Assembly: GCF_003751845.1 (NCBI RefSeq)
Contig: NZ_RJKQ01000002.1
Coordinates: 868,001 to 932,000, forward strand
Direction of reading: 5' to 3'
From: Enterobacter sp. BIGb0383
GTDB lineage: Bacteria > Pseudomonadota > Gammaproteobacteria > Enterobacterales > Enterobacteriaceae
Length of the DNA stretch: 64,000 bases
Below the pieces are notes generated by a model. That model was not told where the DNA came from. It saw only the letters and a list, made by a program, of their open reading frames with translations, and did not search any database. This document shows, in pieces, positions 39,262-49,487 of the stretch. Within the stretch, counting starts at the first letter, position 1. Every line of letters begins with the position of its first letter. Made by a program: the position numbers and the translations under genes.

Positions 39262-39858
39262 ATGACACAATTCCCTGAAGTACCCTCCTCACGACAGCAA
39301 ATACGGCAGCTTATCCGCCAGCGTCGTCATGCGCTGACGCCCGAAGAGCAACGCCATTTTGCCGACCAGGCCGCCGCCCGCATGATGGCGTATCCGCCAG
39401 TAGTGATGGCCACAAGCGTCGCCCTGTTTCTCTCTTTTGACGGCGAGCTCGACACCCGCCCGCTGATAGAACAGCTGTGGCGAGCCGGTAAACGCCTCTA
39501 TCTGCCGGTATTGCACCCTTTTAGCCCCGGTAATCTGCTGTTTCTGCACTACCATCCGCAAAGCGAACTGGTGGTCAATCGCCTGAAAATCCACGAGCCG
39601 CGCCTCGACGTGCGTGACGTGCTGCCGCTGAGCGATCTGGACGTGCTGATTACGCCGCTGGTCGCCTTCGATGTTCAGGGACAGCGTCTGGGCATGGGGG
39701 GAGGTTTTTACGATCGCACACTGCAGAACTGGCAGCGCTATGGCGTGCAGCCGGTGGGCTACGCCCATGATTGTCAGCAGGTGGATGCGCTGCCGGTGGA
39801 GCAGTGGGATATTCCACTGCCGGCAGTGGTGACGCCGTCAAAGGTCTGGCGCTGGTAA
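39262..39858 (+). CDS. ygfA: 5-formyltetrahydrofolate cyclo-ligase
   Basis: This enzyme converts 5-formyl-THF to 5,10-methenyl-THF using ATP. The 198-residue protein has the family's basic N-terminus (RQQIRQLIRQRRHALTPEEQ) and the nucleotide-binding loop QRLGMGGGFYDRTLQ. It is located in the ssrS transcript, linking it to stationary phase and persistence in E. coli. Confidence 0.94.
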   Translation: MTQFPEVPSSRQQIRQLIRQRRHALTPEEQRHFADQAAARMMAYPPVVMATSVALFLSFDGELDTRPLIEQLWRAGKRLYLPVLHPFSPGNLLFLHYHPQSELVVNRLKIHEPRLDVRDVLPLSDLDVLITPLVAFDVQGQRLGMGGGFYDRTLQNWQRYGVQPVGYAHDCQQVDALPVEQWDIPLPAVVTPSKVWRW

Positions 39859-39895
39859 GCGGTTCCCTCCCCTTGCGGAGAGGGAGAAAACCAAA

Positions 39896-41128
39896 TCAGT
39901 AAAGCAGACGTGCGCGGATGGTACCCGGGATCGCCTTCATGCTCTGCAACGCTTTCTGCGCCACATCTTCTTCCGCTTCGATATCGATAACCACATAGCC
40001 CATCTGCGGCGTAGTCTGCAGATACTGCGCTGCAATGTTGATGCCCTGTGCGGCAAAGATCTGGTTAATCGCCGTCAGCACGCCCGGACGGTTTTCGTGG
40101 ATGTGCAGCAGACGACGACCGCCATGCAGCGGCAGGGACACTTCCGGGAAGTTCACTGCCGATAGCGTAGAACCGTTATCGGAATACTTAGCCAGTTTAC
40201 CCGCCACTTCGAGGCCGATATTTTCCTGCGCTTCCTGGGTGGAACCGCCGATATGCGGCGTCAGCAGGACGTTATCAAACTCGCTCAGCGGAGAGATAAA
40301 GGGCTCGGCGTTGGTCGCCGGTTCGGTCGGGAAGACGTCGATCGCCGCGCCCGCCAGATGCTTACGCGCCAGCGCATCGCACAGGGCCGGAATATCCACC
40401 ACGGTACCGCGTGCGGCGTTGATCAGCAGAGAACCCGGCTTCATCAGGGCCATCTCTTCCGCGCCCATCATGTTTTTGGTGGAGGCATTTTCCGGCACGT
40501 GGAGGCTGACCACGTCGCTCATGTTCAGCAGATCGGAGAGATGCTGTACCTGCGTCGCGTTGCCCAGCGGCAGCTTGCTTTCGATATCGTAGAAGAAGAC
40601 GTGCATCCCCAGCGATTCCGCCAGAATCCCCAGCTGGGTGCCGATATGGCCGTAGCCGATAATCCCCAGTTTTTTACCACGGGCTTCATAGCTGCCGGAA
40701 GCCAGCTTGTTCCAGATACCACGGTGCGCCTTGGCGTTGGCTTCCGGAATGCCGCGCAGCAGCAGGAGCAGTTCGCCAATCACCAGCTCAGCCACGGAGC
40801 GGGTATTGGAGAACGGAGCGTTAAAGACCGGCACGCCACGTTTTGCCGCCGCAGCGAGATCGACCTGGTTGGTACCGATACAGAAGCAGCCTACCGCCAC
40901 CAGTTTTTCTGCGGCAGCCAGTACTTCTTCAGTCAGGTTAGTGCGGGATCGCAGGCCGATAAAATGGGCATCACGGATCGACTCTTTCAGCTGCTCCGTG
41001 TCGAGCGCGCCTTTATGAAATTCGATATTGGTGTAACCTGCCGCACGAAGGTTATCCAGCGCTTTCTGGTGCACGCCTTCGACCAGCAGAAACTTAATTT
41101 TGTCTTTTTCCAGTGATACCTTTGCCAT
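39896..41128 (-). CDS. serA: D-3-phosphoglycerate dehydrogenase
   Basis: SerA oxidises 3-phosphoglycerate, the first step of serine synthesis, and is inhibited by serine. The 410 residues comprise the substrate domain, the NAD domain (KLGIIGYGHIGTQLG; catalytic His in LLTPHIGGSTQEAQENIG) and a C-terminal ACT domain (HIHENRPGVLTAINQIFAAQ). It is followed by the convergent ygfA. Confidence 0.97.
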   Translation of the reverse strand: MAKVSLEKDKIKFLLVEGVHQKALDNLRAAGYTNIEFHKGALDTEQLKESIRDAHFIGLRSRTNLTEEVLAAAEKLVAVGCFCIGTNQVDLAAAAKRGVPVFNAPFSNTRSVAELVIGELLLLLRGIPEANAKAHRGIWNKLASGSYEARGKKLGIIGYGHIGTQLGILAESLGMHVFFYDIESKLPLGNATQVQHLSDLLNMSDVVSLHVPENASTKNMMGAEEMALMKPGSLLINAARGTVVDIPALCDALARKHLAGAAIDVFPTEPATNAEPFISPLSEFDNVLLTPHIGGSTQEAQENIGLEVAGKLAKYSDNGSTLSAVNFPEVSLPLHGGRRLLHIHENRPGVLTAINQIFAAQGINIAAQYLQTTPQMGYVVIDIEAEEDVAQKALQSMKAIPGTIRARLLY

Positions 41129-41393
41129 TTCCCCGACCCTGTTTTTGTCTTGTCTGATGTTGTGTCGGACTTAAGTCCGTCCAGTCAACATATCAAAAAA
41201 AACTATTGCAGCAATATGAACGTTTGCGTCAACAACCTGAAGAGATGTCATTCAGCGGGAAATGCCAGAGTAAAATACTGATAAGCGCCTGTGTGCTGGC
41301 AGGATCGCCAGAACAGACGCCTTAACGTGACACAAGTCACCAAAATTGCCGTCTGCAGATTTTTTTAACGGGGAGAGGCTTCTCCCCGTCAGA

Positions 41394-42053
41394 TCATTTC
41401 ACGATAGTTTTCACGCCGTCGGCGGTGCCGATCAGCGCTACGTCCGCGCCGCGTCGGGCAAACAGGCCCACGGTCACCACGCCAGGAAGCGCGTTGATCG
41501 CATCTTCCATCGCAATCGGATTAAGGATTTCCATACCGTACACATCGAGGATGATATTGCCGTTATCGGTGGTCACACCCTGGCGATACTCCGGACGACC
41601 ACCCAGCTTCACCAGCTCGCGTGCGACAGCGCTGCGCGCCATCGGGATCACTTCAACCGGCAGCGGGAAGGTGCCGAGGATTGGTACCTGCTTGGAGGCA
41701 TCGGCGATACAGATAAACTTATCCGCCACCGAAGCGATGATCTTTTCACGCGTCAGGGCAGCGCCGCCGCCTTTGATCATCTGCATCTGGTCGTTGATCT
41801 CATCCGCGCCGTCAACGTAGATCCCCAGTCTGTCCACCTCGTTGAGGTCGAACACGGTAATGCCGAGGCTCTTGAGTTTGGCGGTAGAGGCGTCAGAGCT
41901 GGAAACCGCCCCTTCGATCTGGCCTTTCATGGTGCCCAGCGCGTCAATAAAGTGCGCGGCGGTCGAGCCTGTCCCTACCCCAACGATGGTGCCCGGCTTA
42001 ACGTAGTCCAGAGCCGCCCAGCCCACCGCTTTTTTCAGTTCATCCTGCGTCAT
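41394..42053 (-). CDS. rpiA: Ribose-5-phosphate isomerase A
   Basis: RpiA interconverts ribose-5-P and ribulose-5-P in the pentose phosphate pathway. The 219-residue protein shows the phosphate loop [15 protein letters not shown], the catalytic DGADEI and the [11 protein letters not shown] loop. It is divergent from argP. Confidence 0.97.
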   Translation of the reverse strand: MTQDELKKAVGWAALDYVKPGTIVGVGTGSTAAHFIDALGTMKGQIEGAVSSSDASTAKLKSLGITVFDLNEVDRLGIYVDGADEINDQMQMIKGGGAALTREKIIASVADKFICIADASKQVPILGTFPLPVEVIPMARSAVARELVKLGGRPEYRQGVTTDNGNIILDVYGMEILNPIAMEDAINALPGVVTVGLFARRGADVALIGTADGVKTIVK

Positions 42054-42219
42054 GGTTTTTGCCTGTGATGTGAAAACTCATGCCGTATTATAAGGCATCG
42101 ACGGGTGAAATGTCCCTGTGACCCCCGTCACATTCCAGAGAGTCATATTTTCGTCTGTACCTCACGGGGTTTTATGTCATAGTGCTGGATAAGCAAAAAT
42201 AATGGAGCCAGCCAGAGCA

Positions 42220-43113
42220 ATGAAACGTCCGGACTACAGAACACTACAGGCGCTGGATGCGGTGATCCGCGAACGCGGGTTTGAGCGCGCCGCGCAGAAA
42301 CTGTGTATTACCCAGTCCGCCGTCTCGCAGCGTATTAAACAGCTGGAAAATATGTTCGGCCAGCCGCTACTGGTGCGTACCGTGCCGCCGCGCCCGACAG
42401 AACAGGGGCAGAAACTCCTCGCCCTGCTGCGCCAGGTTGAGCTGCTGGAAGAGGAGTGGCTCGGCGATGAACAAACCGGCTCTACCCCGCTGCTGCTCTC
42501 GCTGGCGGTCAACGCCGACAGTCTGGCAACCTGGCTGCTACCCGCGCTGGCAACGGTTCTTTCCGACTCCCCTATTCGCCTGAATTTACAGGTGGAGGAT
42601 GAAACCCGCACCCAGGAGCGTCTGCGCCGGGGTGAAGTGGTGGGTGCCGTCAGTATCCAGCCCCAGGCGCTGCCAAGCTGCCTTGTGGATCAGCTGGGCG
42701 CGCTCGACTACCTGTTTGTTGCGTCAAAAGATTTTGCCGCACGCTATTTCCCCAACGGGGTGACCCGCGCCGCGCTGTTGAAAGCACCCGCGGTGGCGTT
42801 CGACCATCTCGATGATATGCACCAGGCCTTTTTACAGCAGTACTTCGACCTGCCGCCGGGCAGCGTGCCCTGCCATATCGTGAACTCATCGGAAGCCTTC
42901 GTGCAGCTGGCGCGCCAGAGCACGACCTGCTGTATGATCCCGCATCTGCAAATTGAGAGAGAGCTGGCTTCAGGTGAGCTTGTCGACCTGACACCAGGGC
43001 TGCTTCAGCGCCGGATGCTCTACTGGCACCGCTTTGCGCCGGAAAGTCGGATGATGCGCAACGTAACGGAAGCGCTGCTGGAATATGGGCACAGAGTGCT
43101 GAGACAGGACTAA
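42220..43113 (+). CDS. argP: LysR-type regulator ArgP
   Basis: ArgP (IciA) activates argO in response to arginine and represses with lysine; it also acts on lysine-related genes. ATG 42220 gives the 297-residue protein starting [16 protein letters not shown]. The helix-turn-helix is [20 protein letters not shown]. Its known target argO lies 850 bases downstream on the other strand. Confidence 0.95.
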   Translation: MKRPDYRTLQALDAVIRERGFERAAQKLCITQSAVSQRIKQLENMFGQPLLVRTVPPRPTEQGQKLLALLRQVELLEEEWLGDEQTGSTPLLLSLAVNADSLATWLLPALATVLSDSPIRLNLQVEDETRTQERLRRGEVVGAVSIQPQALPSCLVDQLGALDYLFVASKDFAARYFPNGVTRAALLKAPAVAFDHLDDMHQAFLQQYFDLPPGSVPCHIVNSSEAFVQLARQSTTCCMIPHLQIERELASGELVDLTPGLLQRRMLYWHRFAPESRMMRNVTEALLEYGHRVLRQD

Positions 43114-43116
43114 AAA

Positions 43117-43141
43117 AATGGCCCTCACGAAGAGGGCCATC
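43117..43141. terminator. Terminator between argP and yggE
   Basis: ATGGCCCTC, loop ACGAA, GAGGGCCAT. The minus strand then has seven T, so it mainly ends yggE. Confidence 0.88.
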
Positions 43142-43144
43142 AGA

Positions 43145-43873
43145 TTACTGCGCTGCCGCCTGCGGTGGCGCAGACTCCAGCTGGAACACCACATCAACCT
43201 GATCGTCAAACTGAATCGTCGGCTGCTCGTAGGTCTGCTGGGCGTCCGCCGGTGCGGCTTCGGCCTTCATCATGCGGACCATCGGGCCTGGCTGATAGTT
43301 CGAGACATGGTAGCGAACGCTGTAAACCGGTCCCAGCTTGCTGCCAAAACCGGCCGCCAGCTGCTGCGCCTGATGGACAGCATCATCAATCGCTGCCTTC
43401 CGCGCCTTATCTTTATAGGCTTCCGGTTGCGCAACGCCTAATGACACCGCGCGGATTTCATTCAGCCCCGCTTTTAACGCCCCGTCGAGCAGCGCATTTA
43501 GCTTATCCAGCTCGCGCACCGTCACCTCGACCGTACGCACCGCACGGTAACCTTTCAGAATACTTTTGCCATTCTGGTAGTCGTAATCTGCCTGGGTACG
43601 CAAATTAGCCGCACCAATGTCTTTACGCGCCACGCCGTTTTTTTCAAGGAACGTCATATACTGCGCGACTCTGTCATCCGCCTGTTTCTTGGCGGAGGCC
43701 GCGTCTTTCGCCGCGACGTTCACTTCAATCGCCAGGGTGGCAATATCCGGTACGGCATCCACGCTCGCTGTGCCAGAAGTCACGATATGCGGGCCGTCCG
43801 GCAATTCGCTTGCCAGGGCCGGGACGCTGCTAAGTCCTACCAGGGCCGCAAGGGCCATCACTTTGAACTTCAC
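43145..43873 (-). CDS. yggE: SIMPL domain periplasmic protein YggE
   Basis: The 242-residue exported protein (signal MKFKVMALAALVGLSSVPAL, cleavage after ALA) belongs to the SIMPL/DUF541 family. Family signatures include IVTSGTASVDAVPDIATLAI and KGYRAVRTVEVTVRELDKLN. In E. coli it has been linked to reduced oxidative stress. It lies between argP and argO. Confidence 0.92.
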   Translation of the reverse strand: MKFKVMALAALVGLSSVPALASELPDGPHIVTSGTASVDAVPDIATLAIEVNVAAKDAASAKKQADDRVAQYMTFLEKNGVARKDIGAANLRTQADYDYQNGKSILKGYRAVRTVEVTVRELDKLNALLDGALKAGLNEIRAVSLGVAQPEAYKDKARKAAIDDAVHQAQQLAAGFGSKLGPVYSVRYHVSNYQPGPMVRMMKAEAAPADAQQTYEQPTIQFDDQVDVVFQLESAPPQAAAQ

Positions 43874-43963
43874 TGTCGCACCTCCCTTAATGATGATTCA
43901 CCCGCGATACGGGCTATGCCAGCAAGCTTAGCTATTCCGGGGTGAATGTCCATCAGACAAGGC

Positions 43964-44599
43964 TTAGTTCAGCAGCGCGCTAAGATGCGCAACCCCTTCT
44001 TTTGCCAGCTGAAAAGCGATAAACCACATCACAGCACCTACAAGGAAATTAATGATCCGCTGAGCCTTTGCGGTACGCAAACGCGGGGCCAGCCAGGCCG
44101 CCAGCAGCGCCAGGCCGAAGAACCACAGGAAGGAGGCGCTGACCGTACCCAGCGCAAACCAGCGCCTTGGCTCGACGTCCAGCTGCCCGCCGAGGCTGCC
44201 CAGCACCACAAAGGTATCGAGATAAACGTGGGGATTAAGCCAGGTCACGGCCAGCATGGTGACGATGATTTTCCAGCGTCCCTGCTGCGCAATCTCCGCC
44301 TCGGCCATCGCCAGCTGCTGGCTGAAGGCGGTTTTCAGCGCGCCAAAACCGTACCATAGCAGAAAAGCGACGCCGCCCCAGGTCACCAGCGCCAGCAGCC
44401 ACGGGGACTGCATCAGCAATGCGCTGCCGCCGAAGATCCCGCCGACGATCAGCACCATATCGCTCAGCGCACAGAGAAAGGCGATCATAATGTGGTACTG
44501 GCGGCGAATGCCCTGGTTCATCACAAAGGCATTTTGCGGGCCGAGGGGCAGGATCAAAGCAGCACCAAGCACAACCCCTTGAAAATAATAAGATAACAC
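43964..44599 (-). CDS. argO: Arginine exporter ArgO
   Basis: ArgO is a LysE-family exporter that removes excess arginine and canavanine. The 211-residue protein has about six membrane segments and the LysE motif [20 protein letters not shown] near the N-terminus. Expression is ArgP-controlled in E. coli; argP is close by. Confidence 0.94.
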   Translation of the reverse strand: MLSYYFQGVVLGAALILPLGPQNAFVMNQGIRRQYHIMIAFLCALSDMVLIVGGIFGGSALLMQSPWLLALVTWGGVAFLLWYGFGALKTAFSQQLAMAEAEIAQQGRWKIIVTMLAVTWLNPHVYLDTFVVLGSLGGQLDVEPRRWFALGTVSASFLWFFGLALLAAWLAPRLRTAKAQRIINFLVGAVMWFIAFQLAKEGVAHLSALLN

Positions 44600-44711
44600 G
44601 GAAAACTCTCTCGCTATGTGGTGATGGATGCCGACTATAGCGCGAGAAAATTATTAGCGGAAATTGATAATATTAATCGGTAATAAGCTACGTTAATAAT
44701 TGAGGGTAAAA

Positions 44712-44735
44712 CAGGGGCCGCAGAAGCGGCCCCGG
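44712..44735 (-). terminator. mscS terminator
   Basis: GGGGCCGC, loop AGAA, GCGGCCCC, followed on the minus strand by TGTTTTA. Confidence 0.8.
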
Positions 44736-44741
44736 CAGGAC

Positions 44742-45602
44742 TTACTCTTCCAGCGCCTCTTTGACACGCTTAAAATTCACGTCCATTTGCGGGTAGGGAA
44801 AGCTGATCTCGTTCGCATCGAAATCACGCTTGATGCGCTCCAGCACGTCCCAGTAGACGTTCTGCAGGTCGCCGCTTTTACTCCAGACGCGTACCACAAA
44901 GTTGATCGATGACGGACCCAGTTCGTTCAGGCGTACCGTTCTCTCGCGCTCTTTCAGAATGCGCTCGTCGGACTCGATAATCGCGGTCAGGAGCTGCTTC
45001 ACCTTGTCGATATCAGAGTCATACGCCACGCCGATAATAAATTCGTTACGGCGCACCGGCTCGCGGGAGAAGTTAATGATATTCCCGGCGATAATCTTGC
45101 CGTTCGGCACCACCACGATACGACCATCCACCGTGCGCAGCGTCGTGGAGAAAATCTGCACCTGCAGCACCGTCCCGGCGATCCCACCGAGATCGACATA
45201 CTCCCCGGCGCGGAACGGACGGAAGGTCACCAGCAGCACGCCCGCGGCAAGGTTAGAGAGCGAGCCCTGCAGCGCCAGACCAATCGCCAGACCGGCAGCA
45301 CCGAGCACGGCAATGACCGAAGCCGTCTGCACGCCCACGCGTCCCAGGGCGGCGATCAGCGTAAAGGCGATAATACCGTAGCGCACCAGAGCGGAGAGAA
45401 AATCAGCCACGGTGGCATCAATCTGCCGGGATACCATCAGGCGATTCAGGGCACCGGAGACAATGCGCGCCACGATCATCCCCACGATGATAATAACGAC
45501 GGCCGCCACGATATTGACCGCATAGCTCAGCAGCAACGCCTGGTTACGTACCAGCCACGAGCCTGCGTTGTTTATGCCATCAATGACATTAAGATCTTCC
45601 AT
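44742..45602 (-). CDS. mscS: Small-conductance mechanosensitive channel MscS
   Basis: MscS opens when membrane tension rises, releasing solutes after hypo-osmotic shock. ATG 45602 gives 286 residues as in E. coli. Three N-terminal helices are visible, with the pore-lining TM3 [20 protein letters not shown] rich in Ala and Gly. The cytoplasmic beta and cage domains follow. Confidence 0.96.
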   Translation of the reverse strand: MEDLNVIDGINNAGSWLVRNQALLLSYAVNIVAAVVIIIVGMIVARIVSGALNRLMVSRQIDATVADFLSALVRYGIIAFTLIAALGRVGVQTASVIAVLGAAGLAIGLALQGSLSNLAAGVLLVTFRPFRAGEYVDLGGIAGTVLQVQIFSTTLRTVDGRIVVVPNGKIIAGNIINFSREPVRRNEFIIGVAYDSDIDKVKQLLTAIIESDERILKERERTVRLNELGPSSINFVVRVWSKSGDLQNVYWDVLERIKRDFDANEISFPYPQMDVNFKRVKEALEE

Positions 45603-45712
45603 TCCGATTTCCTTCTGTTTAGCCGGATAGCGACTTAAGGGTAAACAAAAAACCGCATAATGCCAAAAAGAAGGCATTACCAGTTGTTACCAGCCCCTTG
45701 AATTCCCAATAA

Positions 45713-45742
45713 AAAAGGCCCGCATTTCTGCAGGCCCTTTGG
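45713..45742 (-). terminator. fbaA terminator
   Basis: AAAGGGCCTGC and GCGGGCCTTTTTT on the minus strand form a stem with a T-run directly after the fbaA stop. Confidence 0.85.
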
Positions 45743-45760
45743 GCAATTCTCAGCGGAGAA

Positions 45761-46840
45761 TTACAGTACGTCGACAGCGTTCAGCTCTTTGAACGCCTGC
45801 TCCAGACGGGTGATCATAGAGGTCTGAGCAGAGCGCAGCCATACGCGCGGATCGTAGTATTTTTTATTCGGCTGGTCGTCGCCTTTCGGGTTGCCCAGCT
45901 GGCCCTGAAGATAGGCTTCGTTTTCTTTGTAATAGTTCAGGATACCTTCCCATGTAGCCCACTGGGTATCGGTATCGATGTTCATTTTGATAACGCCATA
46001 GCTGACGGAATCTTTGATTTCCTGAGCGGTAGAACCGGAACCGCCGTGGAACACGAAGTTCAGGCTGTTGTGCGGCAGGTTATGTTTCTTGCAAACATAT
46101 TCCTGAGAGTCGCGCAGGATAGTCGGGGTCAGCTTCACGTTACCCGGCTTGTACACGCCGTGTACGTTACCGAAGGAGGCCGCGATGGTGAAGCGCGGGC
46201 TGATCGCGTTCAGTTTGGTGTACGCGTAGTCAACGTCTTCCGGCTGAGTGTACAGAGCGGATGCGTCCATATGGCTGTTGTCCACGCCATCTTCTTCACC
46301 GCCGGTGCAGCCCAGTTCGATTTCCAGAGTCATGCCAATTTTGGCCATGCGCGCCAGGTATTTGGAGCAGATTTCGATGTTCTCTTCCAGAGACTCTTCA
46401 GACAGGTCGATCATATGAGAAGAGAACAGCGGTTTGCCGGTTGCGGCAAAGTGTTTTTCACCAGCGTCCAGCAGGCCGTCGATCCACGGCAGCAGTTTCT
46501 TCGCACAGTGGTCGGTATGCAGGATAACCGGCACACCGTAGTGTTCAGCCATCTGATGTACATGATGCGCGCCGGAGATAGCACCGAGGATTGCCGCACC
46601 CTGTGGAATATCGGTTTTCACGCCTTTACCGGCGATAAATGCAGCACCGCCGTTAGAGAACTGAACGATAACCGGCGCTTTAACTTTCGCTGCGGTTTCC
46701 AGTACGGCGTTGATGGAGTCGGAACCAACGCAGTTTACTGCCGGCAGTGCGAAGTTGTTTTCTTTAGCAACCTGGAACACTTTCTGAACGTCGTCACCAG
46801 TGATGACGCCCGGTTTTACGAAATCAAAAATTTTAGACAT
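45761..46840 (-). CDS. fbaA: Class II fructose-bisphosphate aldolase
   Basis: FbaA cleaves fructose-1,6-bisphosphate in glycolysis, using zinc. ATG 46840 gives 359 residues beginning MSKIFDFVKPGVITGDDVQK. Zinc ligands are in VILHTDHCAKK, in LEIELGCTGGEEDG, and in FVFHGGSGS. It is downstream of pgk in epd-pgk-fbaA. Confidence 0.97.
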   Translation of the reverse strand: MSKIFDFVKPGVITGDDVQKVFQVAKENNFALPAVNCVGSDSINAVLETAAKVKAPVIVQFSNGGAAFIAGKGVKTDIPQGAAILGAISGAHHVHQMAEHYGVPVILHTDHCAKKLLPWIDGLLDAGEKHFAATGKPLFSSHMIDLSEESLEENIEICSKYLARMAKIGMTLEIELGCTGGEEDGVDNSHMDASALYTQPEDVDYAYTKLNAISPRFTIAASFGNVHGVYKPGNVKLTPTILRDSQEYVCKKHNLPHNSLNFVFHGGSGSTAQEIKDSVSYGVIKMNIDTDTQWATWEGILNYYKENEAYLQGQLGNPKGDDQPNKKYYDPRVWLRSAQTSMITRLEQAFKELNAVDVL

Positions 46841-46935
46841 GTTGTCGTCCTGTATCTGTATCTTCGGCCGTTTAAAAGGGGTAGCGAGCCACGTAGCACG
46901 CTGAAAAACAGGCGGGTTTCCCCGCCTGGTAAACA

Positions 46936-48099
46936 TTACTGCTTAGCGCGCTCTTCGAGCATAGCCACTGCCGGCAGAACTTTGCCTTCCACGAATTCGA
47001 GGAATGCGCCGCCACCGGTGGAGATGTAGGAGATTTTGTCAGCGATGCCGAACAGGTCAATCGCTGCCAGGGTGTCGCCACCACCAGCGATGGAGAAGGC
47101 GTCGCTGTCGGCGATCGCGTTCGCCACGATTTCGGTACCTTTACGGAAGTTCGGGAATTCGAACACGCCTACCGGACCGTTCCACAGGATAGTTTTGGCA
47201 TTTTTCAGGATTTCAGCCAGTCGCTCTGCGGAAACATCACCCAGATCCAGGCTCTGCTCATCATCTTTGATTTCGCTGACCGGTTTCAGGGTCGCCGTGG
47301 CGGTTTCGGAGAACTCGGTTGCCACGCGCACGTCGGTCGGGACCGGGATATCGCAGATAGTCAGCAGACGTTTAGCTTCATCAACCAGATCCGCTTCGTA
47401 CAGGGATTTACCTACGTTGTGGCCCTGTGCAGCGATAAAGGTGTTAGCGATACCGCCGCCAACGATCAGCTGGTCAGCGATTTTGGACAGGGAGTCCAGC
47501 ACGGTCAGTTTGGTGGAGACTTTAGAACCACCCACGATAGCCACCATCGGACGTGCAGGCTCTTTCAGGGCTTTGCCCAGCGCTTCCAGCTCATCGGCCA
47601 GCAGCGGACCCGCACAGGCGACAGCGGCAAATTTGCCTACGCCGTGGGTGGACGCCTGCGCACGGTGCGCGGTACCGAAAGCATCCATCACGTATACGTC
47701 GCACAGGGCAGCGTATTTTTTGGAAAGAGCTTCGTCGTCTTTCTTCTCGCCTTTGTTAAAGCGAACGTTTTCCAGAACCACCAGCTCACCGGCAGCCACT
47801 TCAACGCCGTCGAGGTAGTCTTTTGCCAGACGAACCGGGCTGGAGAGTTTTTCTTTCAGGTAGTTAACAACCGGCAGCAGAGAGAATTCTTCGTTGTATT
47901 CACCTTCGGTCGGGCGACCCAGGTGAGATGTCACCATCACTTTAGCACCCTGTTTCAGGGCCAGCTCGATGGTCGGCAGAGAAGCACGAATACGCGCATC
48001 GCTGGTCACTTTGCCTTCTTTAACCGGTACGTTCAGATCTGAACGGATCAGAACGCGCTTACCAGCCAGATCCAGATCGGTCATCTTAATTACAGACAT
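46936..48099 (-). CDS. pgk: Phosphoglycerate kinase
   Basis: Pgk makes ATP from 1,3-bisphosphoglycerate. The 387-residue protein has the N-terminal substrate domain ([27 protein letters not shown]) and the C-terminal nucleotide domain ([34 protein letters not shown]). Confidence 0.97.
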   Translation of the reverse strand: MSVIKMTDLDLAGKRVLIRSDLNVPVKEGKVTSDARIRASLPTIELALKQGAKVMVTSHLGRPTEGEYNEEFSLLPVVNYLKEKLSSPVRLAKDYLDGVEVAAGELVVLENVRFNKGEKKDDEALSKKYAALCDVYVMDAFGTAHRAQASTHGVGKFAAVACAGPLLADELEALGKALKEPARPMVAIVGGSKVSTKLTVLDSLSKIADQLIVGGGIANTFIAAQGHNVGKSLYEADLVDEAKRLLTICDIPVPTDVRVATEFSETATATLKPVSEIKDDEQSLDLGDVSAERLAEILKNAKTILWNGPVGVFEFPNFRKGTEIVANAIADSDAFSIAGGGDTLAAIDLFGIADKISYISTGGGAFLEFVEGKVLPAVAMLEERAKQ

Positions 48100-48180
48100 G
48101 GTGAATCCTCTCGTTGATTCTTAAAGTTTTTGAGGCATCCGCACAGCATCCTTATGCAAGGGTGCTGTGTCGTTAACGCC

Positions 48181-49200
48181 TTACCTGAAACCAATAGCTG
48201 CCATCGCTAACGTCGTGTCGAGCATTCGGTTAGCGAAGCCCCATTCGTTATCACACCAGACAAGGGTTTTTATCAGGTGTGCACCACTGACCCGCGTTTG
48301 CGTGCCATCCACGATGGCGCTGTGGGGATCGTGGTTAAAATCTGTTGAGACCAACGGTAATTCCGTATAGTCAACTATACCATGAAATATTCCCTGCGCT
48401 GCTTTTTGCAGCAACAGGTTGACTTCACAGGCTTTTACCGGTTTTTGCACCGTCACGCTCAGGTCAATGGCGGTGACGTTAATGGTCGGTACTCGCACCG
48501 CAATCGCTTCAAAACGGTCGTGAAACTGCGGAAAAATTCGCGTAATACCGGCTGCAAGTTTGGTATCCACCGGGATGATCGACTGGCTGGCGGCGCGGGT
48601 GCGTCGCAGGTCCGGGTGCCAGGAATCGATCACCTGCTGATCGTTCATCGCCGAGTGGATCGTCGTCACCGTCCCGGAGTCGATGCCATACGCATCGTCC
48701 AGCAGTTTAATGACGGGAATAATACAGTTCGTCGTGCAGGAGGCGTTGGAGACGATGCGGTGTTCTTCACGCAGTTCGCCATGGTTAACGCCGAACACCA
48801 CGGTGGCGTCCAGGTCATGGCCGCCGGGGTGAGAAAAGAGAACCTTGCGCGCACCGGCGGCAAGATGCGCCTTGCCGTCTTCGCGGCTGCCGTAGACGCC
48901 GGTACAATCGAGTACCACGTCCACGCCCAGCTCTCGCCAGGGCAGCGCCGCAATCTCGCGGTGGTGCAGAAGACGGATTGCGTCATCGCCAATAAACAGC
49001 TGCTCGCGCTCCTGGCGCACGTCGCGGGAGAAACGGCCGTGGGTGGTGTCGTATTTCAACAGATGCGCCATGCCGCTGGCATCGGCCAGCTCATTGATCG
49101 CCACCACGGTGATTTCGGCCCGACGTCCGGATTCATACAAGGCACGAACCACATTGCGCCCGATGCGACCGAAGCCATTAATCGCTACGCGTACGGTCAT
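48181..49200 (-). CDS. epd: D-erythrose-4-phosphate dehydrogenase
   Basis: Epd oxidises erythrose-4-phosphate to 4-phosphoerythronate, the first step of DXP-dependent pyridoxal phosphate synthesis. It is a GAPDH relative of 339 residues with NAD site [15 protein letters not shown] and the catalytic Cys in [17 protein letters not shown]. It leads the epd-pgk-fbaA operon. Confidence 0.96.
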   Translation of the reverse strand: MTVRVAINGFGRIGRNVVRALYESGRRAEITVVAINELADASGMAHLLKYDTTHGRFSRDVRQEREQLFIGDDAIRLLHHREIAALPWRELGVDVVLDCTGVYGSREDGKAHLAAGARKVLFSHPGGHDLDATVVFGVNHGELREEHRIVSNASCTTNCIIPVIKLLDDAYGIDSGTVTTIHSAMNDQQVIDSWHPDLRRTRAASQSIIPVDTKLAAGITRIFPQFHDRFEAIAVRVPTINVTAIDLSVTVQKPVKACEVNLLLQKAAQGIFHGIVDYTELPLVSTDFNHDPHSAIVDGTQTRVSGAHLIKTLVWCDNEWGFANRMLDTTLAMAAIGFR

Positions 49201-49443
49201 AGGTCTCCCGCAAAGATATCCCTGAAAAGGTGTGGCTGACAGAGTAATGCAGCGGCACGTCCAGGAAAACCTCGCTTCTTTAAAACTGCGACTGATTGAT
49301 TATTTGTCGAACATTTAAACGACTGAAACGCTTCAGCTAGAGTATGTCAAAAGAGGAATAAAAGGAATCAGCGCACCGGCAGATAAGGCATTAATCTGAC
49401 ATGCGTCACATTTTTTCAGGAATAGTGGCCTTCACTAAAAACA

Positions 49444-49472
49444 AAAACGGGCCGCCGAAGCGACCCGTTTTC
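49444..49472 (-). terminator. tktA terminator
   Basis: AACGGGTCGC, loop TTCG, GCGGCCCGTT and a T-run on the minus strand follow the tktA stop. The remaining 49201-49443 holds no visible gene; in E. coli K-12 extra genes occupy the epd-tktA interval. Confidence 0.85.
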
Positions 49473-49487
49473 CACGCTAATACATGA

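Noticed and set aside
41355-41396. GC hairpin after rpiA as terminator
   Set aside because: The T-run lies on the wrong side for rpiA, so a terminator call is not supported.
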